Source of the DNA: JANXUR01 sp038229415
Lineage (GTDB): Bacteria; Acidobacteriota; Terriglobia; Terriglobales; Acidobacteriaceae
DNA: 64,000 nucleotides
Reading direction: 5' to 3'
Assembly (NCBI GenBank): GCA_038229415.1
Contig: JBBROM010000006.1
Location: forward strand, 186,001 to 250,000
Part shown: piece after piece, positions 52,061 to 60,444 of the stretch
Position numbering within the stretch: position 1 is the first letter of the stretch
How the letters are laid out: each line of letters opens with the position of its first letter
Translations under genes and position numbers: made by a program
The notes under the pieces: generated by a model
The model's input: only the letters and a program-made list of their open reading frames with translations
Told to the model about the DNA's origin: nothing
Databases searched by the model: none

Positions 52061-55000
52061 ATGATGAGACGTTTGGTTCTTGGCTGCATGGTCACATGCT
52101 TGGTTCTCTCAGTCTTTAGTTTTGCCACCGGTGCCACCGGTGCACTCGTCGGCAGCGTCACCGATGCCAGCGGGGCGGTCATCGCTGGCGCAAACGTCTC
52201 GGCCACCAACCGTGCCACCGGAATCGCGCGCACTACCGTCAGCTCTGGCGCGGGCGACTACAACATCGTCATCCTGCAACCGGGCACTTATCAGATCGCG
52301 GTCACCAAGCCCGGCTTCAAGCCGCTTACCTTCGACGACATCACTGTGGATGTGGACCAGATTGTTCGCATTGATGCACAGCTCGAAGTGGAAGCCAAGA
52401 CCGAGCAGGTGGATGTCACCGACACCGCATCCCTGCTTGAATCCGAGAACACAACGGTAGGTGCCGTGGTCGAGCGCAAGTCCATCTCCGGACTGCCGCT
52501 CAACGAGCGCAACTTTCTGAACTTTACTCTACTGGTGCCGGGCGCACAGTTGCCCGTCGCTGGCTCCAACGTTTCGATTCAGGGTGGCAGCGTCATCGTG
52601 AACGGCGCGCGCGAAACCACCAACACCTTTCTGATTGATGGCGTGGACAACAACAGCCCGCTTATCGGACGCTCGACCCTGCTGCCCTCCGTGGAAGCCA
52701 TCGAAGAGTTCAAGGTACAGGCCAGCACTTCGTCTGCGGAATACGGCCGCGGCGGCGGTGCTCAGATTAACTTGCTGCTGCGCGGCGGTGGCAATCAGTT
52801 GCACGGCGGCGCATTCGAATATCTGCGCAACCGCGTGCTCGACGCCAAGAATTACTTCGATCTGCCGGACTGCCAAGCCAGCTCGGTGGCGGGCACTTGC
52901 GCCTCCATTCCCAAGTACATCCGCAATCAATTCGGTGGAACTTTGGGCGGCCCCATTGTTCGCAATCGCTCCTTCTTTTTTGTGAGCTATGAAGGGCTCA
53001 CGCTGCGCCAAGCCACCACGCGCGAATCCACCGTGCCTTCGCAAAATTTGCGCGCTGCCATTCTGGGCGCGCTTCCACCGAGCTTTCTCAATCCGGCTGG
53101 CGTGGCTGCACTGAATCTTTATCCCGCAGCCAATGTCGGCAGCGACCTGGCTAATTCGACGCTTTATGTAGCCGCGCCGGTCATCCGCAATACCACGCAT
53201 CAGGGCACGATCAAGGTGGATCATCAGCTCAGCAGTCGTGATGCGCTCTCGGCTCACTATGGCATTTCGGATCTCGCGCGTTACAACCCGTATGACTTCG
53301 GGTTTAGCGTCAGCAACCTTCCCGGCTATGGCGACAACGCTTTTTATCGTGGGCAAAATACCGGCGTGAATTGGGTACACGGATTCAGCCCGCGTGTCAC
53401 CAATGAATTTCGTGTCGGCTATAATCGCGACCGTCTCGGCCTCTTCCAACAAAGCCAGGGCACAGATCGCAACGGCCAGCTCGGCTTTCCTTCGCCCGCA
53501 AATTCGCAGGATTTCGGCTATCCGATTCTTCAAGTTGCGGGCTACGAAAATATCGGCGAACCGTTTCAAGCGCCTGAAGACAACATCATTTCCACGCTGC
53601 ACCTGAGCAACAACCTGGCGTGGTCGCCCGATTTCGCGGGCTCGCGCCACCACTTCCGTTTCGGTGGAGAGTACCGGCACATCGGCGACAACGGCTACAT
53701 TGATTTCTACCCGCGCGGAGACTACCTCTTCCTCGGCCTTACCGGAAACTCCATTGAAGATCTGGTGCTGGGCTTCCCCGCTGCGGCGCTGCTTGGTTCC
53801 GGTAATTCGACCGTGCATCTGCGCGACAACCAGTTCGGCTTCTACGGGCTGGATGACATTCACGTCACCTCGCGCTTCACGTTGAATCTCGGCTTGCGCT
53901 GGGAGTACAACCAGGCACCATACGACTCCAAGACTCCGCTCAGCGAAGCCGACCTGAGCGCGAACTCACTCAGCTGTACTCCTAAACCCAACTGTCAATT
54001 TTTGCTGGGAGGCAGCAACGGTGTGCCCCGCGGCCTGTTTAACACTGGCAAAAATGATTTCGCTCCGCGCGTCGGCTTTGCCTGGCGTCCACTACAGAGC
54101 GACAAACTCGTGTTCCGCTCCGCCTATGGCTTGTTCTGGGACGCCGCCACGCTGCTGCCCAGCTCGCTCACCAAGCAGAATCCCCCTTCGTACGCGTTCA
54201 ATTTCTTCGTGAACTCGGGCACGAATGTGATTCAAAACATTCTGCAATCGCCAGTAGATTTCGTCATCTCCTTCCGCCCGGCGTCGAACTACCGCGATAG
54301 CTACGTGCAGCAGTGGAACACTGGCATTCAGTATCAGCTCTCGCCGCAACTGGTGCTGGAAACCGCCTACGTCGGCTCCAAAGGTACGCATCTCAAGGGC
54401 TTCCACGACGGCAACCAATCGGCAGTCGGTGGTCTGCCTCCGTACCTGCAGTTCGGCAGTCTGGCGACGATTGACACCAGCCGTGCCAGCACCTACCACT
54501 CGCTGCAAACGCGCTTAGAGCAGCGACCGTGGCGCGGACTTTCGTATCTGCTCGCGTACACCTGGTCGAAGTCCATTGACAATGGTTCGGAACTCGTAGG
54601 CAGCGCGACCGAAGGCCAGTATGCCCAGGACGGCAACCATCTGAGCGGCGAACGCGGACTTTCTGGCTTCGACACCCGGCATCGCCTGGTGTGGAGCGGC
54701 GTGTATGAAGTGCCGTTAGCGAAGGGAATCCAGTCGCGAACCGCGCAGGCTCTGCTGCGCTCGTGGCAACTGGGCACGATCATCTCCTGGCAAAGCGGCC
54801 AGCCCTTTACCATCTATCGCTCGGGATATCAGAGCAATACCACGCTCATCACCGGCAGTGACCGGCCAGACCTAATCGCCGATCCGTTCGCAGCGGGGCC
54901 GGTTGCGTCCAATCCCGACCCGACCTGCCACTCCACGATCTCGCAAGGTGGCCGCGCCGCCGACCGCACTCGTATTGTGCAGACCTGGGTGAACCCCTGC

Positions 55001-55297
55001 GCCTACTCCAATCCAAATCTGCTGGGCCAGTTTCGCTTTGGCACCTCGCAGCGCAATGGCGTAATCGGCCCGCGATTAGCCGACGTGGACCTGAGCATCA
55101 GCCGCAGTGTAGCGCTGTTTCGCGAGTCGCAGCGCCTCAGCTTCCGGGCGGATGTTTTCAATCTGTTCAACCACCCGAACTTCGACCCACCAGTGAACGT
55201 CTTCGATTCGCGGAACTTTGGCAGCCTGCCATCTTCCAACTGGTTTGGCAGCCGGCCGCCGCGACAGATTCAGTTGGCGCTGCGCTATTCTTTCTGA
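52061..55297 (+). CDS. Oar-like TonB-dependent outer membrane receptor
   Basis: 1078 residues from MMRRLVLGC, with GGAGGAG 6 nt upstream. Signal peptide, then a carboxypeptidase-regulatory-like domain (GALVGSVTDASGAVIAGANVS), a plug domain (PLNERNFLNFTLLVPG, TNTFLIDGVDNN, EYGRGGGAQINL) and a 22-strand type barrel ending in LALRYSF, with terminal Phe as needed for BAM insertion. No TonB box is evident. Such receptors are greatly expanded in Acidobacteriota and take up large substrates; the ligand is unknown. Divergent from the FAD enzyme and followed by an inverted repeat and a LysR gene. Confidence 0.92.
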   Translation: MMRRLVLGCMVTCLVLSVFSFATGATGALVGSVTDASGAVIAGANVSATNRATGIARTTVSSGAGDYNIVILQPGTYQIAVTKPGFKPLTFDDITVDVDQIVRIDAQLEVEAKTEQVDVTDTASLLESENTTVGAVVERKSISGLPLNERNFLNFTLLVPGAQLPVAGSNVSIQGGSVIVNGARETTNTFLIDGVDNNSPLIGRSTLLPSVEAIEEFKVQASTSSAEYGRGGGAQINLLLRGGGNQLHGGAFEYLRNRVLDAKNYFDLPDCQASSVAGTCASIPKYIRNQFGGTLGGPIVRNRSFFFVSYEGLTLRQATTRESTVPSQNLRAAILGALPPSFLNPAGVAALNLYPAANVGSDLANSTLYVAAPVIRNTTHQGTIKVDHQLSSRDALSAHYGISDLARYNPYDFGFSVSNLPGYGDNAFYRGQNTGVNWVHGFSPRVTNEFRVGYNRDRLGLFQQSQGTDRNGQLGFPSPANSQDFGYPILQVAGYENIGEPFQAPEDNIISTLHLSNNLAWSPDFAGSRHHFRFGGEYRHIGDNGYIDFYPRGDYLFLGLTGNSIEDLVLGFPAAALLGSGNSTVHLRDNQFGFYGLDDIHVTSRFTLNLGLRWEYNQAPYDSKTPLSEADLSANSLSCTPKPNCQFLLGGSNGVPRGLFNTGKNDFAPRVGFAWRPLQSDKLVFRSAYGLFWDAATLLPSSLTKQNPPSYAFNFFVNSGTNVIQNILQSPVDFVISFRPASNYRDSYVQQWNTGIQYQLSPQLVLETAYVGSKGTHLKGFHDGNQSAVGGLPPYLQFGSLATIDTSRASTYHSLQTRLEQRPWRGLSYLLAYTWSKSIDNGSELVGSATEGQYAQDGNHLSGERGLSGFDTRHRLVWSGVYEVPLAKGIQSRTAQALLRSWQLGTIISWQSGQPFTIYRSGYQSNTTLITGSDRPDLIADPFAAGPVASNPDPTCHSTISQGGRAADRTRIVQTWVNPCAYSNPNLLGQFRFGTSQRNGVIGPRLADVDLSISRSVALFRESQRLSFRADVFNLFNHPNFDPPVNVFDSRNFGSLPSSNWFGSRPPRQIQLALRYSF

Positions 55298-55342
55298 GGA
55301 CGAGAATGCCGCATCGGTACCGCTAAAGTCCGGTTAAAATCG

Positions 55343-55437
55343 CGAAAACGGGCACTATAGCCGCCATAAGAATTGCTGATTGTACTTTTGTCCTCCAAGG
55401 CGCTAAACATTAAGTAGGGGAATTGTGCCCGTTTTCG
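55343..55437. repeat. 13-bp perfect inverted repeat with 69-nt spacer
   Basis: CGAAAACGGGCAC (55343-55355) and GTGCCCGTTTTCG (55425-55437). The pair lies between the TonB receptor stop and the LysR start. It may be a regulator-binding pair, a long hairpin at the end of the receptor mRNA, or ends of a small non-autonomous element. Confidence 0.6.
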
Positions 55438-55524
55438 GGAACGATCCTTACGAATCTGCCCGCAAGGGATGGCAATCATATTGGAAGTGGCTGGGAGATG
55501 TGCCCGGTCGGGAGTCACCCAACT

Positions 55525-56442
55525 ATGGATTTTGATCAGCTGGTAACGTTTCTCGAAGTCGCAAAGCTTGGCAGTTTTTCCCGCGCAGGCGAAAAGGTAT
55601 TCCGTTCGCAAAGCGCGGTGAGCGCCCAGATCCGCCAACTCGAGCTCGAGTACGGAGACCGCCTGCTCGACCGCTCGGGCAAGACGGTGCAACTGACGCC
55701 CGCGGGCCGCATCATGGCGCAATACGCCGAGCAAATGCTCCACCTGCGCGATGAATCCATCAAGGCGGTGGCGGATCAAGGCGTGACCCCGCGTGGCAGG
55801 GTTCTGATCGGTGCCAACGAGGCCACTTGCCTCTACGTGTTGCCTGAAGTCTTCGCGGAATATTGGCGCTTGTATCCCGAAGTGAATCTCAGCGTCTACC
55901 GAAACTTCACTTCCAAAATTGTCGAGAAATTGGAAGACGGCCTGCTCGATCTCGGCGTCGTCACCATGCCCATCCGGTCGCAGAGCCTCAAGGTGCATTC
56001 CATCTTCAAGGATCGCCTTATGCTGATGGTGGGCGCTAACAGCAAGCTGGCGAAGAAGCCGACGGCCACGCTGGAAGAGGTGGCGCGGGAGCCGCTCATC
56101 TATCCGCGAACCGGCTACACTCGTCGCATTATGGACAAGCTCTTCCGTCCATTCCAGGCCGAACTCAAAGTGCGCATGGAGTTGCCCAGCGTGGGCATGA
56201 TCAAGAGCTTTGTGGAGGCGGGCCTGGGTGCCTCGCTGATCAGTTCCTCGTTCGCGCGCGACGAGGTAACCAGCGGTCGCGCGCGACTGATTGAGATCGA
56301 GGGTGTGGAGCTCTGGCGCGAACTCGGCCTCGCCTACCGCAAAGATCGTACCCAGCCCCGCGCCGTCACGGCGTTCATCCAAACGGCGCGTAAACTGGCC
56401 TCGGGACGAGAACGCAGTACACCGACACCCGCCGCAGACTAG
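55525..56442 (+). CDS. LysR family transcriptional regulator
   Basis: Start at ATG 55525 with GGGAG 10 nt upstream gives 305 residues. The helix-turn-helix is QLVTFLEVAKLGSFSRAGEKVF, RSQSAVSAQIRQLELEYG and LLDRSGKTVQLTPAGR; the effector domain follows (GRVLIGANEATCLYVLPEVFAEYWR). It is similar in opening to the regulator at 11056 and of equal length, so the two are probably distant paralogues. The target is unknown; the inverted repeat 88 nt upstream is a candidate autoregulatory site. It overlaps gpx convergently by 4 nt. Confidence 0.92.
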   Translation: MDFDQLVTFLEVAKLGSFSRAGEKVFRSQSAVSAQIRQLELEYGDRLLDRSGKTVQLTPAGRIMAQYAEQMLHLRDESIKAVADQGVTPRGRVLIGANEATCLYVLPEVFAEYWRLYPEVNLSVYRNFTSKIVEKLEDGLLDLGVVTMPIRSQSLKVHSIFKDRLMLMVGANSKLAKKPTATLEEVAREPLIYPRTGYTRRIMDKLFRPFQAELKVRMELPSVGMIKSFVEAGLGASLISSSFARDEVTSGRARLIEIEGVELWRELGLAYRKDRTQPRAVTAFIQTARKLASGRERSTPTPAAD

Positions 56443-56990
56443 CTGCCGAGCGCCGCTTCAATCGCCTTGATGACCTCCGGCGAATCCGGTTTGGTGGAGG
56501 GCTCAAAGCGCGCCGCCGGATTGCCGTTGCGGTCAAACAAAAACTTGGTGAAGTTCCAAGGAATCTCGCCGCCAATTTTGGGATTGATGTTCTTGTCGGT
56601 GAGGAATTGATATAGCGGCGCTTTATCCTTACCCTTCACTGAAACCTTCGCCATCATCGGAAAGGTCACGTTGTACTTGCGGGTGCAAAACGTCTTGATC
56701 TCTTCATTGCTGCCCGGCTCCTGCCACAGAAAATTATTCGCCGGAACCCCAACGATCACCAGCCCCTTGTCTTTGTACTTCTCGTAAACCGACTCCAGCG
56801 CAGAATACTGCGGAGTATAGCCGCAACGGCTGGCTACGTTCACCACCATCACCACCTTGCCTTTGTAGTTGGTAAGCGGCGTGGGCTGGCCGTCAATCGA
56901 GTTCAGAGTAAAGTCGTAAATGGACTTAGCGGGCGCGGCGAACGCCGCCGCCGAAAGCGTAAGGACGAGCATTAATGGGATGATCTTCAT
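56439..56990 (-). CDS. Glutathione peroxidase-like thiol peroxidase, exported
   Basis: 183 residues with an N-terminal signal (MKIIPLMLVLTLSAAAFAAP) and the Gpx core VVNVASRCGYTPQYSALE (peroxidatic Cys56), PMMAKVSVKG and WNFTKFLFDR (catalytic Trp/Asn). The usual FPCNQF motif is VPANNF here: the resolving Cys and the Gln of the catalytic tetrad are both changed. The enzyme should act in the periplasm on peroxides with thioredoxin-like donors, but the changed motif may alter the mechanism. It ends by overlapping the LysR stop. Confidence 0.9.
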   Translation of the reverse strand: MKIIPLMLVLTLSAAAFAAPAKSIYDFTLNSIDGQPTPLTNYKGKVVMVVNVASRCGYTPQYSALESVYEKYKDKGLVIVGVPANNFLWQEPGSNEEIKTFCTRKYNVTFPMMAKVSVKGKDKAPLYQFLTDKNINPKIGGEIPWNFTKFLFDRNGNPAARFEPSTKPDSPEVIKAIEAALGS

Positions 56991-57096
56991 GAGGCTCCAA
57001 GTTTCGCGCTAAATTTTCTCGAGAGTGCGATGGCACAACTCAAGGCAGTTTCTTAACAATACGTAGATGCCGCGGAAAGGGATTCGGGAGCAGAAC

Positions 57097-57510
57097 CTAG
57101 AACCAGGTGCGGCTGCGGTAATCGCTATATTCCTGTCCGAATTTTTCTTCCAGCACCCGTTCCTCCGCCCGTGAACGGCGGAACTGCATGACGCCCACAA
57201 GCGCAACCGCCGCAATAAATTCAGGGCGTTCTTTGTACAGCGCCAACCCCGCCATCACCATGATGCTAGTCACGTAAACAGGATGCCGCACGACAGAGTA
57301 GATGCCACCCGTGACCAGCTTCTTCGCCTGCGGGGTGATGGAAAACGAGTCGCCCAGTTGAAGGCGCGCAATCAACATCAGCACCAACCCCAATGCAATC
57401 AGGCCGCAGCCAGCCGTGCGCATGGCATCCCACGAGCCGGTGCGGCTGTCCGAAATCAGCCAGCCCAATAACATTAGCGGCGCTGCCAGAACCACCATCC
57501 GCAAAGCCAT
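57097..57510 (-). CDS. Isoprenylcysteine carboxyl methyltransferase-like membrane methyltransferase
   Basis: 137 residues with three to four membrane segments and the ICMT/PEMT signature LVTGGIYSVVRHPVYVTSIMVMAG, then RAEERVLEEKFGQEYSDYRSRT. These are SAM-dependent methyltransferases on lipid-like or prenyl substrates. No substrate can be assigned. Upstream distance to ddl is 43 nt on the same strand, so cotranscription is possible; an adjacent gpx gene lies 106 bp downstream. Confidence 0.85.
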   Translation of the reverse strand: MALRMVVLAAPLMLLGWLISDSRTGSWDAMRTAGCGLIALGLVLMLIARLQLGDSFSITPQAKKLVTGGIYSVVRHPVYVTSIMVMAGLALYKERPEFIAAVALVGVMQFRRSRAEERVLEEKFGQEYSDYRSRTWF

Positions 57511-57553
57511 TGAATCTCCTTTTCAATTGCAGACGAACAGCCATTGATCCCGA

Positions 57554-58648
57554 CTACCGCGAATACTGGTTCCGCAGTTTATCCGCATGACGATCGAGCG
57601 CCAGCGCAATCAGCCGCGAGATCAAGTCGCTGTAGCCCACGCCCGTGGCCGCCCACAACTTCGGATACATGCTGATCGAAGTGAATCCCGGCATGGTGTT
57701 GATCTCGTTCACGTACAGCTTGCCGCTCTTCGCATCCATCAAGAAATCCACCCGCGCCAGGCCCGAACAATCCACGGCCTGAAACGCCTGCACCGCCAGC
57801 TCACGCACTTGCTTTATCTGCACCTTGGTCAGCTTAGCTGGGATCTCCAGCTCAGTCGCACCTGCAAGGTACTTCGCCTCGTAGTCGTAGAACTCCTTGC
57901 ACGGAATGATCTCGCCGGGGATGGAGGCCAGCGGCTCGTCATTGCCCAGCACCGAGCATTCAATCTCGCGCGCCTTCTGTTTGGCGCTGCCTACGCCCTG
58001 CTCGATCACCAACTTGCGGTCATAGCGCGCCGCTTCATTGAGCGCCGGGCCGAGTTCCTTGCGGTCATGCGCCTTCGAAATGCCCACTGACGAACCCAGA
58101 TTCGCCGGCTTGACGAACACTGGATACTTGAGCGCGGCTTCAATCTGCGCCACGCACTTTTTCGGCGAGGTCTCCCACTGCGCGCGCAGCAGTGTCACGT
58201 GCTTCACAATCGGCAGTTTGGCATCGCGGAACAGACGTTTCATCACGTCCTTATCCATGCCAGCGGCCGAGCCCAACACTCCCGCGCCGACATAAGCAAT
58301 ATCCGCGAGTTCGAGCAAGCCTTGGATCGTTCCGTCTTCGCCGAAAGTGCCGTGCAGCACAGGGAAGATCACGTCGAGCTTGCGGCCCAATCTGGCATCG
58401 CTTTCCAGCAACGCCAAGCCGTTCGATGACTCCACGCCCGCAGGCAACAACGAAGCCGCTGCATCGCCAGTCAAAAGCTGATGCGCCCGCTCTCCGGTAA
58501 GCCAGCCGCCCTGCTTGGTGATGCCGATCGGCACCACGTCAAACTTAGACTTATCAATTGCTTGCAAAACAGAAGCAGCCGAGAGCAGCGAAATTTCATG
58601 CTCGCCGCTACGCCCGCCAAAAAGAATGCCAACGCGAAGTTTTTTCAT
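57554..58648 (-). CDS. ddl: D-alanine--D-alanine ligase
   Basis: ATP-grasp ligase for peptidoglycan precursor D-Ala-D-Ala, 364 residues. VGILFGGRSGEHEISLLSA at the N-terminus, ALKYPVFVKPANLGSSVGISK (Lys and Ser loop), ECSVLGNDEP, and ARVDFLMDAKSGKLYVNEINTMPGFT (Mg-binding) are characteristic. Length is normal, with the extended middle domain of the VanA/DdlA-like group. First residues begin at ATG 58648; no strong ribosome site. It is followed by the ICMT-like gene on the same strand. Confidence 0.95.
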   Translation of the reverse strand: MKKLRVGILFGGRSGEHEISLLSAASVLQAIDKSKFDVVPIGITKQGGWLTGERAHQLLTGDAAASLLPAGVESSNGLALLESDARLGRKLDVIFPVLHGTFGEDGTIQGLLELADIAYVGAGVLGSAAGMDKDVMKRLFRDAKLPIVKHVTLLRAQWETSPKKCVAQIEAALKYPVFVKPANLGSSVGISKAHDRKELGPALNEAARYDRKLVIEQGVGSAKQKAREIECSVLGNDEPLASIPGEIIPCKEFYDYEAKYLAGATELEIPAKLTKVQIKQVRELAVQAFQAVDCSGLARVDFLMDAKSGKLYVNEINTMPGFTSISMYPKLWAATGVGYSDLISRLIALALDRHADKLRNQYSR

Positions 58649-58702
58649 TGAGGAATTGTTCTCTAATCAAGAAAGGAATAGTGCCAATGATAGTGGAATC
58701 AG

Positions 58703-59302
58703 CTACTCGTTATCCGACATGAAAATCCAGACGACTTTGCCATCTCGGATTCCAAAGAATGTACTCTTGAGTTCATCGTCCGCACCGCGGTAATTAAGTG
58801 ATGTGTCCCCGATTTTCCGGCGCGCAACACCGGAATGTCCCGGGGACGAACCACGAATGAGCCCTCTGAAGTCGTTACCCGTAATTGCTTCCACGAAACT
58901 CGGCTTGCCGTAGGCCGCGACGACTTCTCCTCGTGTACTACCTATCCCAATTCCCTTCTCAGTTTTCCATCCCGCGAGATCGTCATTCGTGATCTGAACG
59001 GGGAGATCCAAGCAGTTAGGGAAGTCGGAAATTGTTATACCACCGGCGACCCGCTCGTCGTATGAATCTGCCATGCGCGTCAAGATGAGGAACGTATCGC
59101 TCTGCTGGGATCGGTAACAGAAGGAATCTCGCGCCTTCTTTGCAGGGATACCTAAACGATCAAAAAGACTCCGCATCGAAACGTCCCGATCAATGCGAAA
59201 TGGGCCGAGGTTACTCGGCCCATAGTACGCCCGGCCCTTCGCTGATGCAGACGAAAGTGCCGCAAGAATAGTAGCCGCGAGAACAGCACTCCTGATCGAC
59301 AT
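58703..59302 (-). CDS. Exported protein of unknown function
   Basis: 199 residues from MSIRSAVLAATILAALSS; GAGGG lies 9 nt upstream, so 59302 is preferred to 59311. Mature part begins near KGRAYYGPSNLG. It contains KGIGIGSTRGEVVAAYGKPS, which resembles the beta-lactamase-inhibitor-like or SmpA/OmlA-type repeat (GxTRxEVxxxYGxP), and FFGIRDGKVVWIFMSDNE at the end. Two Cys are in the mature region. Probably periplasmic. Its neighbour upstream is arginase, across a heptamer array. Confidence 0.55.
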   Translation of the reverse strand: MSIRSAVLAATILAALSSASAKGRAYYGPSNLGPFRIDRDVSMRSLFDRLGIPAKKARDSFCYRSQQSDTFLILTRMADSYDERVAGGITISDFPNCLDLPVQITNDDLAGWKTEKGIGIGSTRGEVVAAYGKPSFVEAITGNDFRGLIRGSSPGHSGVARRKIGDTSLNYRGADDELKSTFFGIRDGKVVWIFMSDNE

Positions 59303-59332
59303 AAAAGCCAAGCCATGCCCTCACAATGCTCA

Positions 59333-59357
59333 GACTCGAAACCCGAGACTCGAAACC
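59333..59357 (+). repeat. Short heptamer array ACYCGAA/ACCCGAG
   Basis: Three and a half 7-nt units: ACTCGAA ACCCGAG ACTCGAA ACCG. Same unit type as the array at 15077. Confidence 0.55.
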
Positions 59358-59360
59358 GCT

Positions 59361-60359
59361 TTAAAGTATCTTCTTCCCAAACGCCGACAGCGCTAACTCC
59401 ACCGCCAGCTGTGCGGTGCGATTGTGCTCGTCAATCACCGGATTCACTTCCACAATTTCGAAGCTGGTCATGCGCCCGTGGTCGTGGATGATCTCCATCG
59501 CCAAGTGTGCCTCGCGATACGTTGCGCCACCTTCCACCGGCGTGCCCACGCCGGGCGCATCTTCGGGATCAATCCAATCCATATCGAGCGACACGTGGTA
59601 GCCTGCCGTGCCGCGGCCCACGATGCGCAACGCCTCTTCGATCACCGTCCTCATACCGCGTTCGTCAATATCGCGCATGGTGTAGAACTCAATGCCAGAC
59701 GCGCGAATGTTTTCCTTCTCCGCATCGTCCACATCGCGAATGCCCACCAATACAACATTCTCTGGCGCAACCTTCGGGCCGTCGTGAAAGATGCTGCCCA
59801 ACTCCGTTGGCCCCAGACCCAGCAGCGCCGCCAACGGCATGCCGTGTACGTTGCCGCTCGGCGAAGTCTCCGGCGTATTGATGTCGCTGTGTGCATCAAT
59901 CCACAGCAAGCCGATGCGCTGATCTTTACGTCGAAAATATTCACTGACACCAGAAACGGTGCCCGCTGCAATCGAATGGTCGCCGCCCAGCACAATCGGC
60001 ACTTTGCCCGCTTCCAGCGCCTTGTAAACCAGGTCGGCACCGCGCGTACAGGTCGCTGTGATTTCCTTCAAATACTTGGCGTTGGGGTCGCCTTCTTTTT
60101 TCTGTTCTGCGATGGCAACGGAAATATTTCCTGCATCCTCAACGATGTGGCCCAGCGCCTCCAACTTGGCTTCGAGTCCGGCCACGCGGACCGCCGAGGG
60201 GCCCATATCCACGCCGCGGCGTGACTGCCCCAGATCGAGCGGCACGCCGATCACCTGAATGTGCCGTGGAGTAATGTGCGAACGAACCGATGGTCGCGAC
60301 TTGGCGGCTGCGGTGGTGGGACGTGCTTGCGTAGTTTCAGCTTGCGATTTTTCTGTCAT
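59361..60359 (-). CDS. rocF: Arginase
   Basis: 332 residues of the ureohydrolase family. Mn-binding motifs are VLGGDHSIAAG, WIDAHSDIN and SLDMDWIDP; GVPLDLGQSRRGVDMGPSAVR at the N-terminus is typical of arginases, not agmatinases. It should cleave arginine to ornithine and urea. The N-terminal 30 residues are an unusual Ala/Thr/Ser-rich extension. In the third motif DMDWIDP replaces the more usual DVDALDP, but the metal ligands stay. No urease genes are in the window. Confidence 0.9.
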   Translation of the reverse strand: MTEKSQAETTQARPTTAAAKSRPSVRSHITPRHIQVIGVPLDLGQSRRGVDMGPSAVRVAGLEAKLEALGHIVEDAGNISVAIAEQKKEGDPNAKYLKEITATCTRGADLVYKALEAGKVPIVLGGDHSIAAGTVSGVSEYFRRKDQRIGLLWIDAHSDINTPETSPSGNVHGMPLAALLGLGPTELGSIFHDGPKVAPENVVLVGIRDVDDAEKENIRASGIEFYTMRDIDERGMRTVIEEALRIVGRGTAGYHVSLDMDWIDPEDAPGVGTPVEGGATYREAHLAMEIIHDHGRMTSFEIVEVNPVIDEHNRTAQLAVELALSAFGKKIL

Positions 60360-60444
60360 AAGACACCAGCAACTCTTTACATTTTCACTTTCCTGAAAGA
60401 AATTCCAGAACTACATAATTTGTAAACCACTTCGCATTCGTGCG

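Noticed and set aside
52529..53863. 444-codon open frame on the minus strand
   Set aside because: Shadow of the Oar-like receptor; no ribosome site or motif.
55285..56382. 365-codon open frame on the minus strand
   Set aside because: It lies exactly opposite the LysR gene and has no family motif; the composition is that of an antisense shadow of a GC-rich gene.
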